A program made the position numbers and the translations under genes. A model generated the notes under the pieces. That model did not search any database and was not told the origin of the DNA. It was given only the letters and a program-made list of their open reading frames with translations. Of a stretch of DNA of 43,354 nucleotides, positions 8,078 through 18,250 are shown in pieces (position 1 is the first letter of the stretch; each line of letters starts with the position of its first letter). Origin of the DNA: Candidatus Kapaibacterium sp. (GTDB lineage Bacteria; Bacteroidota; Ignavibacteria; Kapaibacteriales; Kapaibacteriaceae); assembly GCA_018883125.1 (NCBI GenBank), contig VEQR01000020.1:1-43354 (forward strand), read 5' to 3'.

Positions 8078-9841
8078 TTACCTGACGACCACGACCTGCT
8101 GCGTTGCAACGAATGTACCGGCGTTCAACGTAACGTTATACACGCCAGGGCCAATGTTGAGGCTGCCGGCGCTGAACGAAACGGCATGAGTTCCGGCATC
8201 AACGACCTCGTTGACGAGTGTCGTGAGTTCGCGGCCTGTTACATCGCTCAGAACAACACGGACATTCTGCGCTGCTGGTACCGTATAACCGATCACCGCT
8301 GCATCTACCGTTGGGTTTGGCTTAGCAGTGCTGAGAACATAACCGTTAGCAACAACATCGTCCGTGACACCCATGACAGAAGAAGCTGAAGCAACACGTG
8401 ACTTCACTGAACCGCAGAGGTTCGAAACTTCACAGTAGTACTGACCTTCATCGCTGCGCTTTGCGCTAGCAATAGTGTACGTGGACTGTGTGGCGCCATC
8501 GATGGCGACGCCATTGAGGTACCACTGGTAGTTGTAGATGTTACGACCCTTTGCGAGAACCGTGAAGCTGATCGGGGCACCTTCGTTAAAGGCAATATCC
8601 TTTGGCTGAGCCTCAATACCTGGAAGTGGCTCGACCTTAACTTCGGCAATACGCGAGGTCTTGACTCCGCACTCGTTCGAAACAACAACCGTATAATATC
8701 CGGCATCTTCGAGGGTTGCAAGTTTCGACATTGTCGAAGCCGTTTCGCCCTTGATCGGCTCGGAACCGCGCATCCACTGGAATGACAGACCTTCGCCCGT
8801 AACCACTGAAGAGAGGCTCAGAACTTGACCTTCGCAAGCTGTTGTTGTTTCCGGATTGCGAACGATCGTCGGCTCTGCACCTACCGTTACCGTCACAGGA
8901 TTTGACTTGTAGGTCAGCTCGCGTGTGCCGTATGACACCACGCAATGATATTCTCCAGCAGCGCCACTCGTGACGTTATTGACGGCAAGAACATTGCTCG
9001 TAGCACCAGTGACACCAGCGCCATTCACAAGCGCCTTGGTACCCTTGAACCACTGATATGTTGCTCCACCTTCCGGAAGCGTTGGGATGTTTGTAGCACA
9101 TGAGAGAGACATCGTGCCACCAACGCACAGCTTCGGCGTCATGTTCGAAGCAGCCATCGTTGGCGAAAAGAGACGTGCTGCGCGAGTCGTAACGGCACCC
9201 TTACAGAAGCCCGTGACCATGCATACGTACATTCCGGCTGTATCGGCAGCACCAACGTTTGTGATGGTGAGGATCGAAGACTTCGAACCATACATGCGGC
9301 CATTGTCATCAATTGCCACATCGTTATAGCTGAGCGTCGAAGCATTCCACGTGCGCTTCATCCACTGGTAGGTTGGTTCGTAGTTCTGCGGAGCACCCAC
9401 AACCTCGACCGAAACCATGAGGGTTGCTGTGCTACCCATGGCAACGGCCATCGATGTAGGGTGGCTCGTGATCTGCGACTCACGGACAACCATCACTGAG
9501 GCGCCCTGAGACATAAGAGTCGATGTTCCTGTGAACGTCACCGTGTCAGTGGCGGTAACCATGCAGGTATAAACACCGGCACTACCGTAATCCGAGACCG
9601 TCAGATCCAAAAAGTTTCCGGTTCTGCCGTTAAGCATGACACCGTCGCGAAACCACTGATACACCGTGCGTGACGTCGCTGGCGTGTTTGCGATACACGT
9701 CATGCGGTACAGTGATCCAAAACATGCATAGCCGCTTGTCGGCTGAGAAACGAACGAGATCGCCGGCTGCGCCATCATTGATGACGATCCGAGGATCATT
9801 GCCGCAAGCAACGCGACCAAAGCTGTACTGGAACGAAGCAT
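8078..9841 (-). CDS. Multi-Ig-domain surface protein with T9SS type A C-terminal sorting domain
   Basis: 587 residues from the ATG at 9841, which has a strong AGGAGG four bases upstream (opposite strand at 9846-9851). Signal peptide MLRSSTALVALLAAMILGSSSMMA-Q. Five Ig-like modules follow, each with a W core (YQWFRDG, YQWMKRT, YQWFKGT, FQWMRGS, YQWYLNG) and a terminal Y-x-C or Y-x-V strand (AGVYTCMV, AGMYVCMV, AGEYHCVV, AGYYTVVV, EGQYYCEV). Module four lacks the C-terminal Cys of the pair. The last ~85 residues form a typical type A sorting domain (AKPNPTVDAAVIGYTV, VVLSDVTGRELTTLV, GVYNVTLNAG) with a basic end. This directs secretion and cell-surface anchoring through the type IX system, so it is probably an adhesin or matrix protein. 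Confidence 0.9.
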   Translation of the reverse strand: MLRSSTALVALLAAMILGSSSMMAQPAISFVSQPTSGYACFGSLYRMTCIANTPATSRTVYQWFRDGVMLNGRTGNFLDLTVSDYGSAGVYTCMVTATDTVTFTGTSTLMSQGASVMVVRESQITSHPTSMAVAMGSTATLMVSVEVVGAPQNYEPTYQWMKRTWNASTLSYNDVAIDDNGRMYGSKSSILTITNVGAADTAGMYVCMVTGFCKGAVTTRAARLFSPTMAASNMTPKLCVGGTMSLSCATNIPTLPEGGATYQWFKGTKALVNGAGVTGATSNVLAVNNVTSGAAGEYHCVVSYGTRELTYKSNPVTVTVGAEPTIVRNPETTTACEGQVLSLSSVVTGEGLSFQWMRGSEPIKGETASTMSKLATLEDAGYYTVVVSNECGVKTSRIAEVKVEPLPGIEAQPKDIAFNEGAPISFTVLAKGRNIYNYQWYLNGVAIDGATQSTYTIASAKRSDEGQYYCEVSNLCGSVKSRVASASSVMGVTDDVVANGYVLSTAKPNPTVDAAVIGYTVPAAQNVRVVLSDVTGRELTTLVNEVVDAGTHAVSFSAGSLNIGPGVYNVTLNAGTFVATQQVVVVR

Positions 9842-10038
9842 AGCTCCTCCTGGAGTTAAAAAGATTTTTTCGATTCGTTTTTCACGGTTCAAAGTGTGTC
9901 CACGGTGCCGCCCACCATGGGAACACGGCACACAACTGTCGAAAATAGACAACAGGCGTGTTCGAAACAATCAGAAATCGCTGACAATTTCGGACCTACG
10001 CCTGAGCGCGAAGCAAGAATTGCACCAACTTTTCCACA
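9842..10038 (-). promoter_or_regulatory. Leader and candidate promoter of the Ig-repeat surface gene
   Basis: 197 bases without a gene. Read on the minus strand, TTG followed 20 bases later by TATTTTCG (9940-9970) resembles the Bacteroidota -33/-7 promoter (TTG ... TAnnTTTG), giving a leader of about 100 bases. That leader holds an imperfect stem (GTGCCG at 9905-9910 with CGGCAC at 9927-9932) and an A/T-rich tract just before the strong Shine-Dalgarno. The promoter match is weak. Confidence 0.35.
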
Positions 10039-12495
10039 TTATCGCAGAATTGCACTCAGAAGGTCCTTTTGAGACGACTCAAGTTCTTTCCCTGCAACGG
10101 CTTGGCGGAATGCTGCCTTTAGTCGTGGTTGCTCACACAATGCTCCGACGATTCCACTTGCAACGGCGCTAAGTCGATTATTGGTACTCAAGATCGCGGC
10201 AATCATGTGCGAGGCGGCAAGGGGCGAGATGGTTCCCAATCGGCGGAATGCCCCCATGGCATTCTGACGCGTCATGAACTCCCAACCGGGGCCACAGAGA
10301 TCGGCGAGTTCATCGAGGGCGGCTTGCGAGCCCCCTTCAGCTTCGAGTTCCAGGCGAGTAATACGCACGCGCTCATGCATTCCACGCACTGTTGCCACCC
10401 GGGTGGTGAAACGACGAACGTCTTTGGGGAACGAGCGGGCGAGCTTGGTCAATGCCGTCTGGATGATCTGATACGAGGAGTCCGAAAGCATTTGTTCGAC
10501 CTGGTCACGAAGATCTGCCGGTACCGTGACGATGGCATTGATCGCCGACTTCCGAACGTCGGCACTGCGATCGGACAGCCCCTTGCTCACAACTGACCAG
10601 GCGTCGGATGTGCCATTGAGCGCAAGTTCGGCCGCCTGTTGAACTGCCTCGGACCTCATGGCGTGGAAGCTCTCCTTGGCCATCACGTCATTGAGTAGTG
10701 CCACGCGCTCCTTTGCCCTGTCTGCATCAGAACGCATCGACTCAAGAGCATCATATCGGTCGATCATGTTCGCGGCGCGTGCAAGCTGAGCACGCCGCTC
10801 ATCCCATGTCTTATCAAATGTGACCTTCTTCAACACGTACGAGCCGGGATCGAAGAGAACAAACGATACGGTCTTCATCCCTGGATTTGGAACGTGCACG
10901 CTTGTGATCTGCTTTGACACGTCACTGCGTACGCGGCTCGTTGTTCCGTCAGCGTAATAGACATCAACATCAACGGGCATGCGGAAAAGCCCCGTGAGCG
11001 CATCCGTCTGATGGATCTGCTCAATGGTCACGAGCGTTGTCGGGGTGGATGCACCATTGGTCATTGTGCTGCTTGGCGAGTAGCTCACCTTGTAGTGGGG
11101 CTCGCCGCCCTTATACAGCCACTGGTCAAAGAACCACTCAGGAGCAAGGCCCAGAGTATCCTGGAATGACTGGTAGAGATCGTTCGTTTCGACGTTCCGG
11201 TACATGTGGTTCATCGTGTAGTGCCGGATGACCCTGCGAACGGCTGAATCGCCAAACACATAATGCATCATGTCCAGTACGCAAGCCCCCTTCGGATAAA
11301 TGCGTGCCGAGCCGGATGAAGGATGCACGATCGGCAGTCGATCCTTTTCTCCTGCCGCCAGGGCGCTGCGGTGCATGCCGCGCCGGCTCCACTGGTAGCC
11401 ATCCTCGCCCCCTAGCGCCGAAATCCGACGCGTAAACAAGTGCGGGTAAAATGTGGCGAAGCTCTCCTGCAGCCAAACAGACTTCTGACTACGAGCCGTA
11501 ACGAGGTCCCCGAACCATTGATGCGTTAACTCATGAACGTTTGTTCCCACGTACGAGCGGTCCAACCAACCCCGCCGGTCGGTCTGCGAGAAGTCGCCAA
11601 AGATTGTCGCCGTAGTGTTCTCCATGGCACCAAAGATGTAATCGGCCACCGGCACCTGACTGTATGACTCCCATGGGTATGGCACACCGATCTCGCTCTC
11701 GAGAAAATCCATCGACTCCACGCTGTACATGTATGTCGGGTCGATCCGCTCAGGAAAGTCCGGATACGAGTAGAGGTAGATGGGCACGCCGCTGGCTGAG
11801 CGACGCTCGGTGATCGTGTAGTTTCCGATCGCCAGCATCAGCAGATACGAGGCGTGTGGCTTGGTCATCCGATAATGCCACGTCTTTGTGCCATCAGCGT
11901 TTGATGCAACTCCCTGCCGTGTGCCATTTGAAAGCACCTCATAGGTCCCATCAAAGGTTGTGATTGTCTCGGTGATCATCTTGTCGTTCATCTCGTCGTA
12001 CATCGGGATCCAATGTCGATTGTCGATTCCCTGACCTTGTGTCCAGATCTGCTTGCGCATCCGGTTTGACGGGTCGTTCCAGCCGATGAAGTAGATGCCC
12101 TTTCGAGGAGTGGCCTCGTACACAAAGGTCAGTGAATCATGCGTGTCCCACCGCAAGGCCGGCGAGAAGTAGGCAATGACGGAGGTGTCAGTAGAACGGA
12201 ATCGCACTGACGTTGTCCCAAGCATCGCCTGCGAGACACGAATCTTGATGGCATCGAACTCCACCGAATCCACACGTGGTTGCAGCACATGGAAAACATG
12301 GGTGACGGTTCCGTAGACAATCCCCTTCGGCGGGTCAAATCGCACTCGAAGCGTCAGCCGCTCAACATCCAGTGGGTGCTCCCGAGGTTCTGATCCTGGC
12401 GCATCGACCATGGTGTTGGTATGGACAAAGGGGGCCTGTGCACGCAGCATGGCGGCGCAGATGAGGATCGTAACAAGAGTGACAGGTGTTTTCAT
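10039..12495 (-). CDS. M1 family zinc metallopeptidase (aminopeptidase N-like) with HEAT-like tail, exported
   Basis: 818 residues. Signal peptide MKTPVTLVTILICAAMLRA. The N-terminal saddle domain (about 40-230) is followed by the catalytic domain with the substrate-binding GAMEN motif (289-293) and the zinc site HELTH (321-325), with the third ligand Glu344 in WLQESFATF, i.e. HEXXH-x18-E. Downstream comes a C-terminal region (about 580-818) of helical repeats such as SDRSADVRKSAINAIVTV and LSDSSYQIIQTALTKLA, like HEAT/ARM repeats. It likely trims N-terminal residues from peptides in the periplasm or at the surface. No T9SS sorting domain is present. It is transcribed alone and diverges from crcB across a 38-base gap. 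Confidence 0.9.
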   Translation of the reverse strand: MKTPVTLVTILICAAMLRAQAPFVHTNTMVDAPGSEPREHPLDVERLTLRVRFDPPKGIVYGTVTHVFHVLQPRVDSVEFDAIKIRVSQAMLGTTSVRFRSTDTSVIAYFSPALRWDTHDSLTFVYEATPRKGIYFIGWNDPSNRMRKQIWTQGQGIDNRHWIPMYDEMNDKMITETITTFDGTYEVLSNGTRQGVASNADGTKTWHYRMTKPHASYLLMLAIGNYTITERRSASGVPIYLYSYPDFPERIDPTYMYSVESMDFLESEIGVPYPWESYSQVPVADYIFGAMENTTATIFGDFSQTDRRGWLDRSYVGTNVHELTHQWFGDLVTARSQKSVWLQESFATFYPHLFTRRISALGGEDGYQWSRRGMHRSALAAGEKDRLPIVHPSSGSARIYPKGACVLDMMHYVFGDSAVRRVIRHYTMNHMYRNVETNDLYQSFQDTLGLAPEWFFDQWLYKGGEPHYKVSYSPSSTMTNGASTPTTLVTIEQIHQTDALTGLFRMPVDVDVYYADGTTSRVRSDVSKQITSVHVPNPGMKTVSFVLFDPGSYVLKKVTFDKTWDERRAQLARAANMIDRYDALESMRSDADRAKERVALLNDVMAKESFHAMRSEAVQQAAELALNGTSDAWSVVSKGLSDRSADVRKSAINAIVTVPADLRDQVEQMLSDSSYQIIQTALTKLARSFPKDVRRFTTRVATVRGMHERVRITRLELEAEGGSQAALDELADLCGPGWEFMTRQNAMGAFRRLGTISPLAASHMIAAILSTNNRLSAVASGIVGALCEQPRLKAAFRQAVAGKELESSQKDLLSAILR

Positions 12496-12533
12496 AACGG
12501 CAAAGATATCCGAACAACGGCGTATGTTTCGGA

Positions 12534-12905
12534 ATGGTTAATCTCCTCTTTGTCATGGCAGGCGGCGCTCTCGGAAGCGGGCTTCGCTACTGCGTGGGAT
12601 TTCTTCCATTCGACGCTGGCATCCTGCCCTGGTCCACGCTCATGGTGAATCTTGCCGGTTCTTTTGTACTTGGTGCACTGGCGGCCTACGGACAGGGAAC
12701 CGACTCGACACCCCGACCGCTGATGCTTTTTCTTGGGCCCGGACTGTGCGGCGGCTTCACAACCTATTCGGCGTTCGCAGTTGAAACAACGGCTATGCTA
12801 GAACGTCATGACGTTCTATCGTTTGCGGCCTATTCTTCACTCACGTTTGTTGGTGGCATACTCATGGCATTTCTTGGTTTCAGTATTGCCCGATCGACCA
12901 CATGA
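12534..12905 (+). CDS. crcB: Fluoride channel CrcB/Fluc
   Basis: 123 residues with four predicted membrane helices. Diagnostic motifs are GGALGSGLRY at the start, the pore-lining Asn in MVNLAGSFVLGAL, and GLCGGFTTYSAFAVET with the Phe/Thr/Ser track. Fluc is a dual-topology dimeric channel that lets fluoride leave the cell. The upstream gap is only 38 bases, too short to hold a fluoride riboswitch as well as a promoter, so this copy is probably not riboswitch-controlled. The stop overlaps the msrA start by 4 bases (ATGA), making a crcB-msrA-copA stress-related operon. Confidence 0.92.
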   Translation: MVNLLFVMAGGALGSGLRYCVGFLPFDAGILPWSTLMVNLAGSFVLGALAAYGQGTDSTPRPLMLFLGPGLCGGFTTYSAFAVETTAMLERHDVLSFAAYSSLTFVGGILMAFLGFSIARSTT

Positions 12906-13579
12906 ACATCCTTGCCACATCAAAACTTCTGCTGACGCTCGTTGTCACGACCATCGTGTCCGTTAGCTGTGCAGATGCGAACAATAAGCCCCCTTCCATG
13001 AACCCCTCTCAGCCGAACTCTATGGACTCCACACAACAACGCGAAGTTGCCATTCTTGCCGGCGGATGTTTCTGGTGTATTGAAGCTGTCTACGAACTCG
13101 TCGACGGTGTGATCTCCGTTGAAAGCGGATACATCGGAGGCTCGGTGGAGAATCCTTCGTACAAGGAGGTCTGCGACGGAACCACGGGGCATGCCGAAGC
13201 ATGCCGCATCACCTTCAACCCCTCGGTCATCTCCTTTGCAGATCTACTGCAGGTGTTCTTTGCTTCCCACGACCCGACAACGTTAAACAGACAGGGCAAC
13301 GACGTAGGCACGCAGTATCGGAGTGCAATCTTTACCCTGAACGAAGGACAGGCTGCAACAAGCCGCGAGTACATCAAGCAGCTCGGAGCTTCGAAGACAT
13401 GGGCCGATCCGATCGTTACGGAAGTAGTCCCGGCCGGCGTCTTCTACAAGGCTGAAGACTACCACCAGAACTATTATGAGCGCAATGGTTCACAGCCCTA
13501 CTGTGCCTTTGTTGTGCGTCCAAAAGTGGAGAAGTTTCGTAAGCAGTTCAAGAACCGACTGCGCTCTGACGCTCGCTAG
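12902..13579 (+). CDS. msrA: Peptide methionine (S)-sulfoxide reductase, lipoprotein-type
   Basis: 225 residues. The N-terminus has a lipoprotein signal ending in SVSC (lipobox Cys about residue 23), followed by a Pro/Ser/Asn-rich linker and an MsrA domain with the catalytic GCFWC motif. Further MsrA hallmarks are [51 protein letters not shown] and [13 protein letters not shown]. The enzyme reduces methionine-S-sulfoxide in proteins. The lipid anchor places it in the periplasm, where repair would depend on a periplasmic reductant. It is coupled to crcB upstream and sits 2 bases before copA, consistent with a role in copper/oxidative damage repair. Confidence 0.93.
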   Translation: MNILATSKLLLTLVVTTIVSVSCADANNKPPSMNPSQPNSMDSTQQREVAILAGGCFWCIEAVYELVDGVISVESGYIGGSVENPSYKEVCDGTTGHAEACRITFNPSVISFADLLQVFFASHDPTTLNRQGNDVGTQYRSAIFTLNEGQAATSREYIKQLGASKTWADPIVTEVVPAGVFYKAEDYHQNYYERNGSQPYCAFVVRPKVEKFRKQFKNRLRSDAR

Positions 13580-13581
13580 AC

Positions 13582-15807
13582 ATGGCTACCCGCACGATCG
13601 ACGTTGCCGGCATGCATTGCGCTGCCTGCACAGCGGCTGTTGAAGGCGCTCTGCTCAGCGTCAACGGCGTTCGGTCTGCAACAGCAAACCTTGTGACGAA
13701 TCGCGCTCTGATTGAGCTAGCGGATTCAGTTGATAACGAAGAACTGCGAAGGGCCGTGAATGCGGCCGGCTACACCGTCGAGGCGATCTACACCGAGCGA
13801 CAGCAGACATCGACGGATGACTTCATGCGGCGCATCGAAGCTCCGGCCCATGCCTATCGGCGTGCGCTTGCCATCTCAGCCCCCTTCAGTTTGGCCACGG
13901 TGATCATTGCCATGGCATCGATGGCGGGATGGAATGCGGCCAATGTGAACTCGCTGTTGTTCGTTCTTGCCCTGCCTGTCCTCTGGTCGGGACGCATGTT
14001 CTTCTCTGGAGCAGCCATTGCCCTGCGTCACGGGAAAGCCACCATGGATACTCTGGTGGCACTTGGAACAGGATCGGCGTTCGTCATTAGTTCGCTGATG
14101 ACGTTTTCGCCTCACCTGTTCAACGGACATGTTCATTCCGGAGCATACTACGACTCCGCTACAACGATCATTACTCTCGTTCTGCTCGGGAAATGGCTGG
14201 AATCCAGAGCAAAGAAAAGAACCGCCGATACGTTGTCCTCGCTTCTTCAGCGGCATGCCAGTACCGCTTCGGTGATACGGAGCGGAGAAGAAGTGCGAAT
14301 CTCTGCATCTGAAGTCCTTGTCGGCGATGTATTCGTTGTGCGTCCGGGAGAGCAGATTCCCGTCGATGGCACCATCGTCTCGGGCACATCTGCCGTTGAT
14401 GAGTCAATGCTGACAGGTGAGAGCATTCCCGTTGAACGCGCATCCGGTGATCGCGTGATCGGTGGTTCTCTGAACTCCCTCGGATCGTTCACCGCGCAGG
14501 CTACTGCCGTGGGTGCCGACACTGTACTGGCCGGTATCATTCGGTCGGTCGAGGCCGCTCAGTCGAGCAAAGCACCGGTTCAGAGACTGGCCGATACTAT
14601 TAGCGGGATCTTCGTTCCTGTTGTGGTATTGATCGCTGTCCTCACGTATATCTGCTGGTACTTCCTCGGCACCGATGCCGACCCGTTTGGCCAGGCAATG
14701 ATCTCGGCGATCTCGGTTTTGGTTATAGCCTGTCCTTGCGCTCTCGGTCTGGCAACACCAACAGCAATCATCGTTGGCACTGGCGCTGCGGCCCGACGTG
14801 GCATCCTCTTCGGCAATGCTGCAAGTCTTGAACGTCTGCAGATGGCCGATACATATGTGCTGGACAAGACGGGCACACTCACGCGCGGCATGCCACGGGT
14901 ACAACATGCCGCTATCACCGATCATCCAAAGCTTGATCGCGAATCGATCATCGGCCTCATCGCGAGCATCGAGCAGCGCTCAGAACACCCGCTCGCCCAC
15001 GCCATTGTTGAATGGTGTCATGAGCAAGGGGCTCGCCTGTCGGAACCCGAGACCGTTACCACCCAGCCAGGACGCGGCACAACGGGAACCGTTGATGGAC
15101 TCCGCGTCCGGATTGGCAACGAACAGATGATGTCGGAATCTCTCCTCATCATCCCGGCGTCCATTGTCTCGATTGCTGACGAATACTCTTTGGACGGTTG
15201 CACACTATCCTACGTGAGCATCGGGGGTGCCGTATGCGCGGTCCTGGGAATTGCCGATGACCTCAGACCGGAAGCGGCGACGGTAGTTACGGACCTTCGT
15301 GCGGCGGGCAAGCGCGTGGTGATGCTCACCGGAGATCGTGAAACTGCTGCAACGGCAATGGCACGTCTGGCCGGCATTGACGAAGTTATCCACTCCGTCA
15401 GCCCGGACGGAAAGCTGCAGGCTATCGCTACACTGCAACGCCGTGGGTCAGCAGTGGCCATGATCGGTGACGGTATCAACGATGCCCCCTGCCTTGCCCA
15501 GGCAGATGTCGGCATCGCCTTGGGATCGGCAGCCGACATCGCCAAGACGTCAGCAGATGTAATGCTGATGCGCAACGATCTTCGTTCGATCATCACGGCT
15601 CGTAATGTTTCGAGAAGGACGATGCAGATTATTCGCCAGAACTTTGTGCTGGCTTTTGTCTACAACGTGCTCGGGATACCTATCGCTGCCGGTGTGCTGA
15701 TACCGCTCACCGGCATCCAGCTTACCCCGATGTACGCGGCCTTTGCCATGGCTATGAGCTCGGTGACCGTGGTCACGAATTCGCTCCGTCTGCGCTCTCT
15801 ACAATAA
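13582..15807 (+). CDS. copA: Copper-translocating P1B-type ATPase
   Basis: 741 residues. One N-terminal heavy-metal-associated domain with the Cys pair in GMHCAAC (Cys13, Cys16). Membrane helices carry the transport-site motif [13 protein letters not shown] (Cys384-Pro-Cys386), typical of Cu(I) exporters. The phosphorylation motif DKTGT starts at Asp428, the nucleotide-domain signature is SEHPLAHAI, then [10 protein letters not shown] and [18 protein letters not shown]. The C-terminal helices contain [13 protein letters not shown] and [12 protein letters not shown], the metal-site set of PIB-1 ATPases. It pumps Cu(I) out of the cytoplasm using ATP. It directly follows msrA, and no CopZ or CueR-type gene is next to it. 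Confidence 0.95.
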   Translation: MATRTIDVAGMHCAACTAAVEGALLSVNGVRSATANLVTNRALIELADSVDNEELRRAVNAAGYTVEAIYTERQQTSTDDFMRRIEAPAHAYRRALAISAPFSLATVIIAMASMAGWNAANVNSLLFVLALPVLWSGRMFFSGAAIALRHGKATMDTLVALGTGSAFVISSLMTFSPHLFNGHVHSGAYYDSATTIITLVLLGKWLESRAKKRTADTLSSLLQRHASTASVIRSGEEVRISASEVLVGDVFVVRPGEQIPVDGTIVSGTSAVDESMLTGESIPVERASGDRVIGGSLNSLGSFTAQATAVGADTVLAGIIRSVEAAQSSKAPVQRLADTISGIFVPVVVLIAVLTYICWYFLGTDADPFGQAMISAISVLVIACPCALGLATPTAIIVGTGAAARRGILFGNAASLERLQMADTYVLDKTGTLTRGMPRVQHAAITDHPKLDRESIIGLIASIEQRSEHPLAHAIVEWCHEQGARLSEPETVTTQPGRGTTGTVDGLRVRIGNEQMMSESLLIIPASIVSIADEYSLDGCTLSYVSIGGAVCAVLGIADDLRPEAATVVTDLRAAGKRVVMLTGDRETAATAMARLAGIDEVIHSVSPDGKLQAIATLQRRGSAVAMIGDGINDAPCLAQADVGIALGSAADIAKTSADVMLMRNDLRSIITARNVSRRTMQIIRQNFVLAFVYNVLGIPIAAGVLIPLTGIQLTPMYAAFAMAMSSVTVVTNSLRLRSLQ

Positions 15808-15863
15808 GCGAAACGGTTGGTGTGGATTGTTCCTAGCAAGAATCGTGCTAAATTTTCGACACC

Positions 15864-16436
15864 ATGATTCTGCTCGACCATTTGCTGCTCCAAGAGCAAG
15901 TTCTTTCTACGTCGTTCGCGTGTGACCTTAAGCGATGCAAGGGGGCATGCTGCACGTTGAAAGGGGGCGCCGGGGCCCCACTACTTGAGAACGAAGTTGT
16001 GGAGCTTCGGCGGGAAATGCATGCAGCGCTACCCTATCTGGACTCTGCATCCCGCACGTGGTTGGAGAACAACGATCCTGTTGAGGGTGAGCGTGGAGAC
16101 CGCTCGGTGGCCTGCATTGATGACGCCGACTGCGTGTTTGTGTACTACGAGTCCGATGTTGCCAAGTGTGCCCTCGAGCGTGCCTGGCTCAATGGTGAGT
16201 CAACATTCCGCAAGCCCCTTTCCTGCCATCTGTTCCCGATACGGGTTGCCAACTTTGGCGGGCCCTATTTGCATTACGAGAAGATCGAAGAGTGCGAGCC
16301 GGGCAGAGAAATGGGCGAGAGACTTGGCATACCGCTTGTTGAGTCACTCAAGGATGCACTGACCCGTGCCTACGGTCCGGAGCTGTATCAGCGCATCCTT
16401 AACGCGGCGCATGGCAAGGACGAGGGTGACACATGA
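15864..16436 (+). CDS. DUF3109 family cysteine-rich protein
   Basis: 190 residues matching DUF3109, a family frequent in Bacteroidota. A conserved cluster near the N-terminus (FACDLKRCKGACCTLKGGAG) is followed by SVACIDDADCVFVYYE, KCALERA, and PLSCHLFPIRV, leaving about nine conserved Cys. The Cys pattern is like metal- or Fe-S-binding proteins (related to YkgJ/UPF0153-type zinc/iron-chelate proteins), but the function is unproven. The gene overlaps rpoN by 4 bases (ATGA). A weak stem (TAGCA/TGCTA, 15834-15850) lies just upstream after copA. Confidence 0.85.
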   Translation: MILLDHLLLQEQVLSTSFACDLKRCKGACCTLKGGAGAPLLENEVVELRREMHAALPYLDSASRTWLENNDPVEGERGDRSVACIDDADCVFVYYESDVAKCALERAWLNGESTFRKPLSCHLFPIRVANFGGPYLHYEKIEECEPGREMGERLGIPLVESLKDALTRAYGPELYQRILNAAHGKDEGDT

Positions 16437-18070
16437 AGGTCGGTCTCAATCTTCAGACGGGGCTGAGTCAGTCACTCACTCCGCAGCAGATCCAGTATCT
16501 CAAGATGCTGCAGCTTCCCCTGCTGCAGCTGGAGCAGCACGTCCGCAACGAGCTCGAGAACAATCCGATGCTCGAGGAAGCAAACGAGAATGAGATTTCT
16601 GCCGAGGAAGCCGAACGGGTAACGGGCGACCAGGAGGGCTCTGCCGAGTCTACTGCCTACGCCAGCCCTGCGCCGGAAGTGGCGATGATCCGAGCAGATG
16701 ACCAGGGGCCGCTTGAGACACCGATGTCCACCACGGATACGACAGACTTCGACATGCAGGAGGCTCTTGAGTTTCAGAAGCTCCTGATGGGTGATGATTC
16801 GTCGGGATCAGCCGCAGACTCGGGTGGAGCAGATGACAGCGACGATGACTTCGAGTTTCAGCTCAGTGACGTTGAGACATTGGAGGAAGATCTCCTAGAT
16901 CAGCTCCGCTACTTACCACTATCTGACGAAGAGCGTGAATTCGGACAGTACATCATCGGCAGCATTGATGATGATGGCTACCTGCGGCGGCCAATCGACG
17001 AGCTGGTAAGCGAGGTCAACAACCGGTTCAGCGAACACAATCTGGCCGTGTATCAGATCAGCAACGGAGTTCGAGTAGCGCTTTATCAGCGCGACCTTAT
17101 CGAGGGAATTGAACGATCTCTCACGCCCCTGACCATGGTGCAAGCCGAAGCTGTTCTTCGTCGCGTTCAGTCACTCGATCCGCCTGGCATTGCCTCACGA
17201 AGCATACAAGAATGCCTCGTTGCGCAGCTGAGTGTGATTCCGAAGCCCAATGCGGCCCAGAAGCTCGCCATGCTTGTGCTGACGAAGACCTACGATGCAT
17301 TTTCGATGAAGCATTATCACATCATTGAGAAGCAGCTTGGCGTTACGGAGTCCTACCTCCGGGAAGCGATCGATGTTATCCGCCACTTGACGCCACGTCC
17401 GGGAGGGGGGACCATCAATGCCGACTTCAATACAGTTGTGCCGGACTTTTCGGTAGAGTTGACTGAAGACGGAACAGATTTTCTCATCACCGTCAACGAT
17501 TCTCGTCTTCCTGTGTTGCGCGTCAGCACTGCCTATGAACGACTGAAGAAAGAAGCACGCTTCCTGAAGTTCAACCGCGAAACGCGTGAATTTCTTCGAC
17601 GCAAGTACGAGGACGCCAAGTTCCTGATGCAGGCCTTACGACAACGAAAGAACACCATGCTTCGCATCATGACGTCCATCGTTGGCCTGCAACAGGAGTT
17701 CTTCCGCAGTGGACCAGATCATTTGAAGCCCCTTATCTACAAGGATGTTTCCGAGATCACCGGGCTCGATATTTCCACGGTATGCCGCATCGTGAACGGG
17801 AAATACGTTCTGACCGTATTTGGGACATTCGAGCTGAAGTATTTCTTCAGCGAATCACTCACGACCGACGACGGTGAAGAGGTCTCGACGCGGATCATCA
17901 AACAGAAGATCAAGGAACTGGTAGATGCTGAGTCGAAGTACAAACCTCTCAGTGATGAGAAACTCTGCAAAGACCTAAAGAAGCTTGGATTCAATGTAGC
18001 GCGACGCACCGTTGCCAAATACCGAGAGCAGCTCCGCATACCCGTTGCCCGACTTCGTAAAGAGTTGTGA
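16433..18070 (+). CDS. rpoN: RNA polymerase sigma-54 factor
   Basis: 545 residues. Region I is Gln/Leu-rich (QTGLSQSLTPQQIQYLKMLQLPLLQLEQHVRNELENNPMLEE split over residues 5-47), which binds activators. An acidic, low-complexity region II (about 48-145) is longer than in E. coli. The core-binding region follows (DLLDQLRYLPLSD, GYIIGSIDDDGYLRR-like block, LDPPGIASRS). The DNA-binding end has an HTH (DVSEITGLDISTVCRIVNGKYV) and the RpoN box near the C-terminus, ARRTVAKYREQLRIP. It directs RNA polymerase to -24/-12 promoters with AAA+ activators. No activator gene is in this window, and I saw no convincing -24/-12 site. Confidence 0.95.
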   Translation: MKVGLNLQTGLSQSLTPQQIQYLKMLQLPLLQLEQHVRNELENNPMLEEANENEISAEEAERVTGDQEGSAESTAYASPAPEVAMIRADDQGPLETPMSTTDTTDFDMQEALEFQKLLMGDDSSGSAADSGGADDSDDDFEFQLSDVETLEEDLLDQLRYLPLSDEEREFGQYIIGSIDDDGYLRRPIDELVSEVNNRFSEHNLAVYQISNGVRVALYQRDLIEGIERSLTPLTMVQAEAVLRRVQSLDPPGIASRSIQECLVAQLSVIPKPNAAQKLAMLVLTKTYDAFSMKHYHIIEKQLGVTESYLREAIDVIRHLTPRPGGGTINADFNTVVPDFSVELTEDGTDFLITVNDSRLPVLRVSTAYERLKKEARFLKFNRETREFLRRKYEDAKFLMQALRQRKNTMLRIMTSIVGLQQEFFRSGPDHLKPLIYKDVSEITGLDISTVCRIVNGKYVLTVFGTFELKYFFSESLTTDDGEEVSTRIIKQKIKELVDAESKYKPLSDEKLCKDLKKLGFNVARRTVAKYREQLRIPVARLRKEL

Positions 18071-18172
18071 CGCCTTGAGTCACGCCGGCCAGGCCTGACA
18101 GCACTTTCGCTTCAAAGAAACATCCGTTCCTACAAGCCCAACCATCTGTGAATGGGCCCAATTGCACTAATT

Positions 18173-18197
18173 TTGACAAATTCTGTCATACTATGAC
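18173..18197 (+). promoter_or_regulatory. Candidate promoter and palindromic operator of the HTH regulator
   Basis: TTGACA at 18173-18178 matches a -35 box. Six bases after it is a perfect 13-base palindrome GTCATA-C-TATGAC (18185-18197), which would lie between -35 and -10. That is a classical repressor position, so autoregulation by the HTH protein encoded just downstream is plausible. A clear -10 hexamer is not visible. Confidence 0.45.
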
Positions 18198-18250
18198 GGT
18201 AAATGGCAGAGTGAATATCGTAGCATCGTGCATAGAATTCTTTGTGATCA

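Noticed and set aside
12496-12533. Fluoride riboswitch before crcB
   Set aside because: Only 38 bases separate crcB from the divergent peptidase gene, too few for the aptamer, and no matching pseudoknot pattern is seen.
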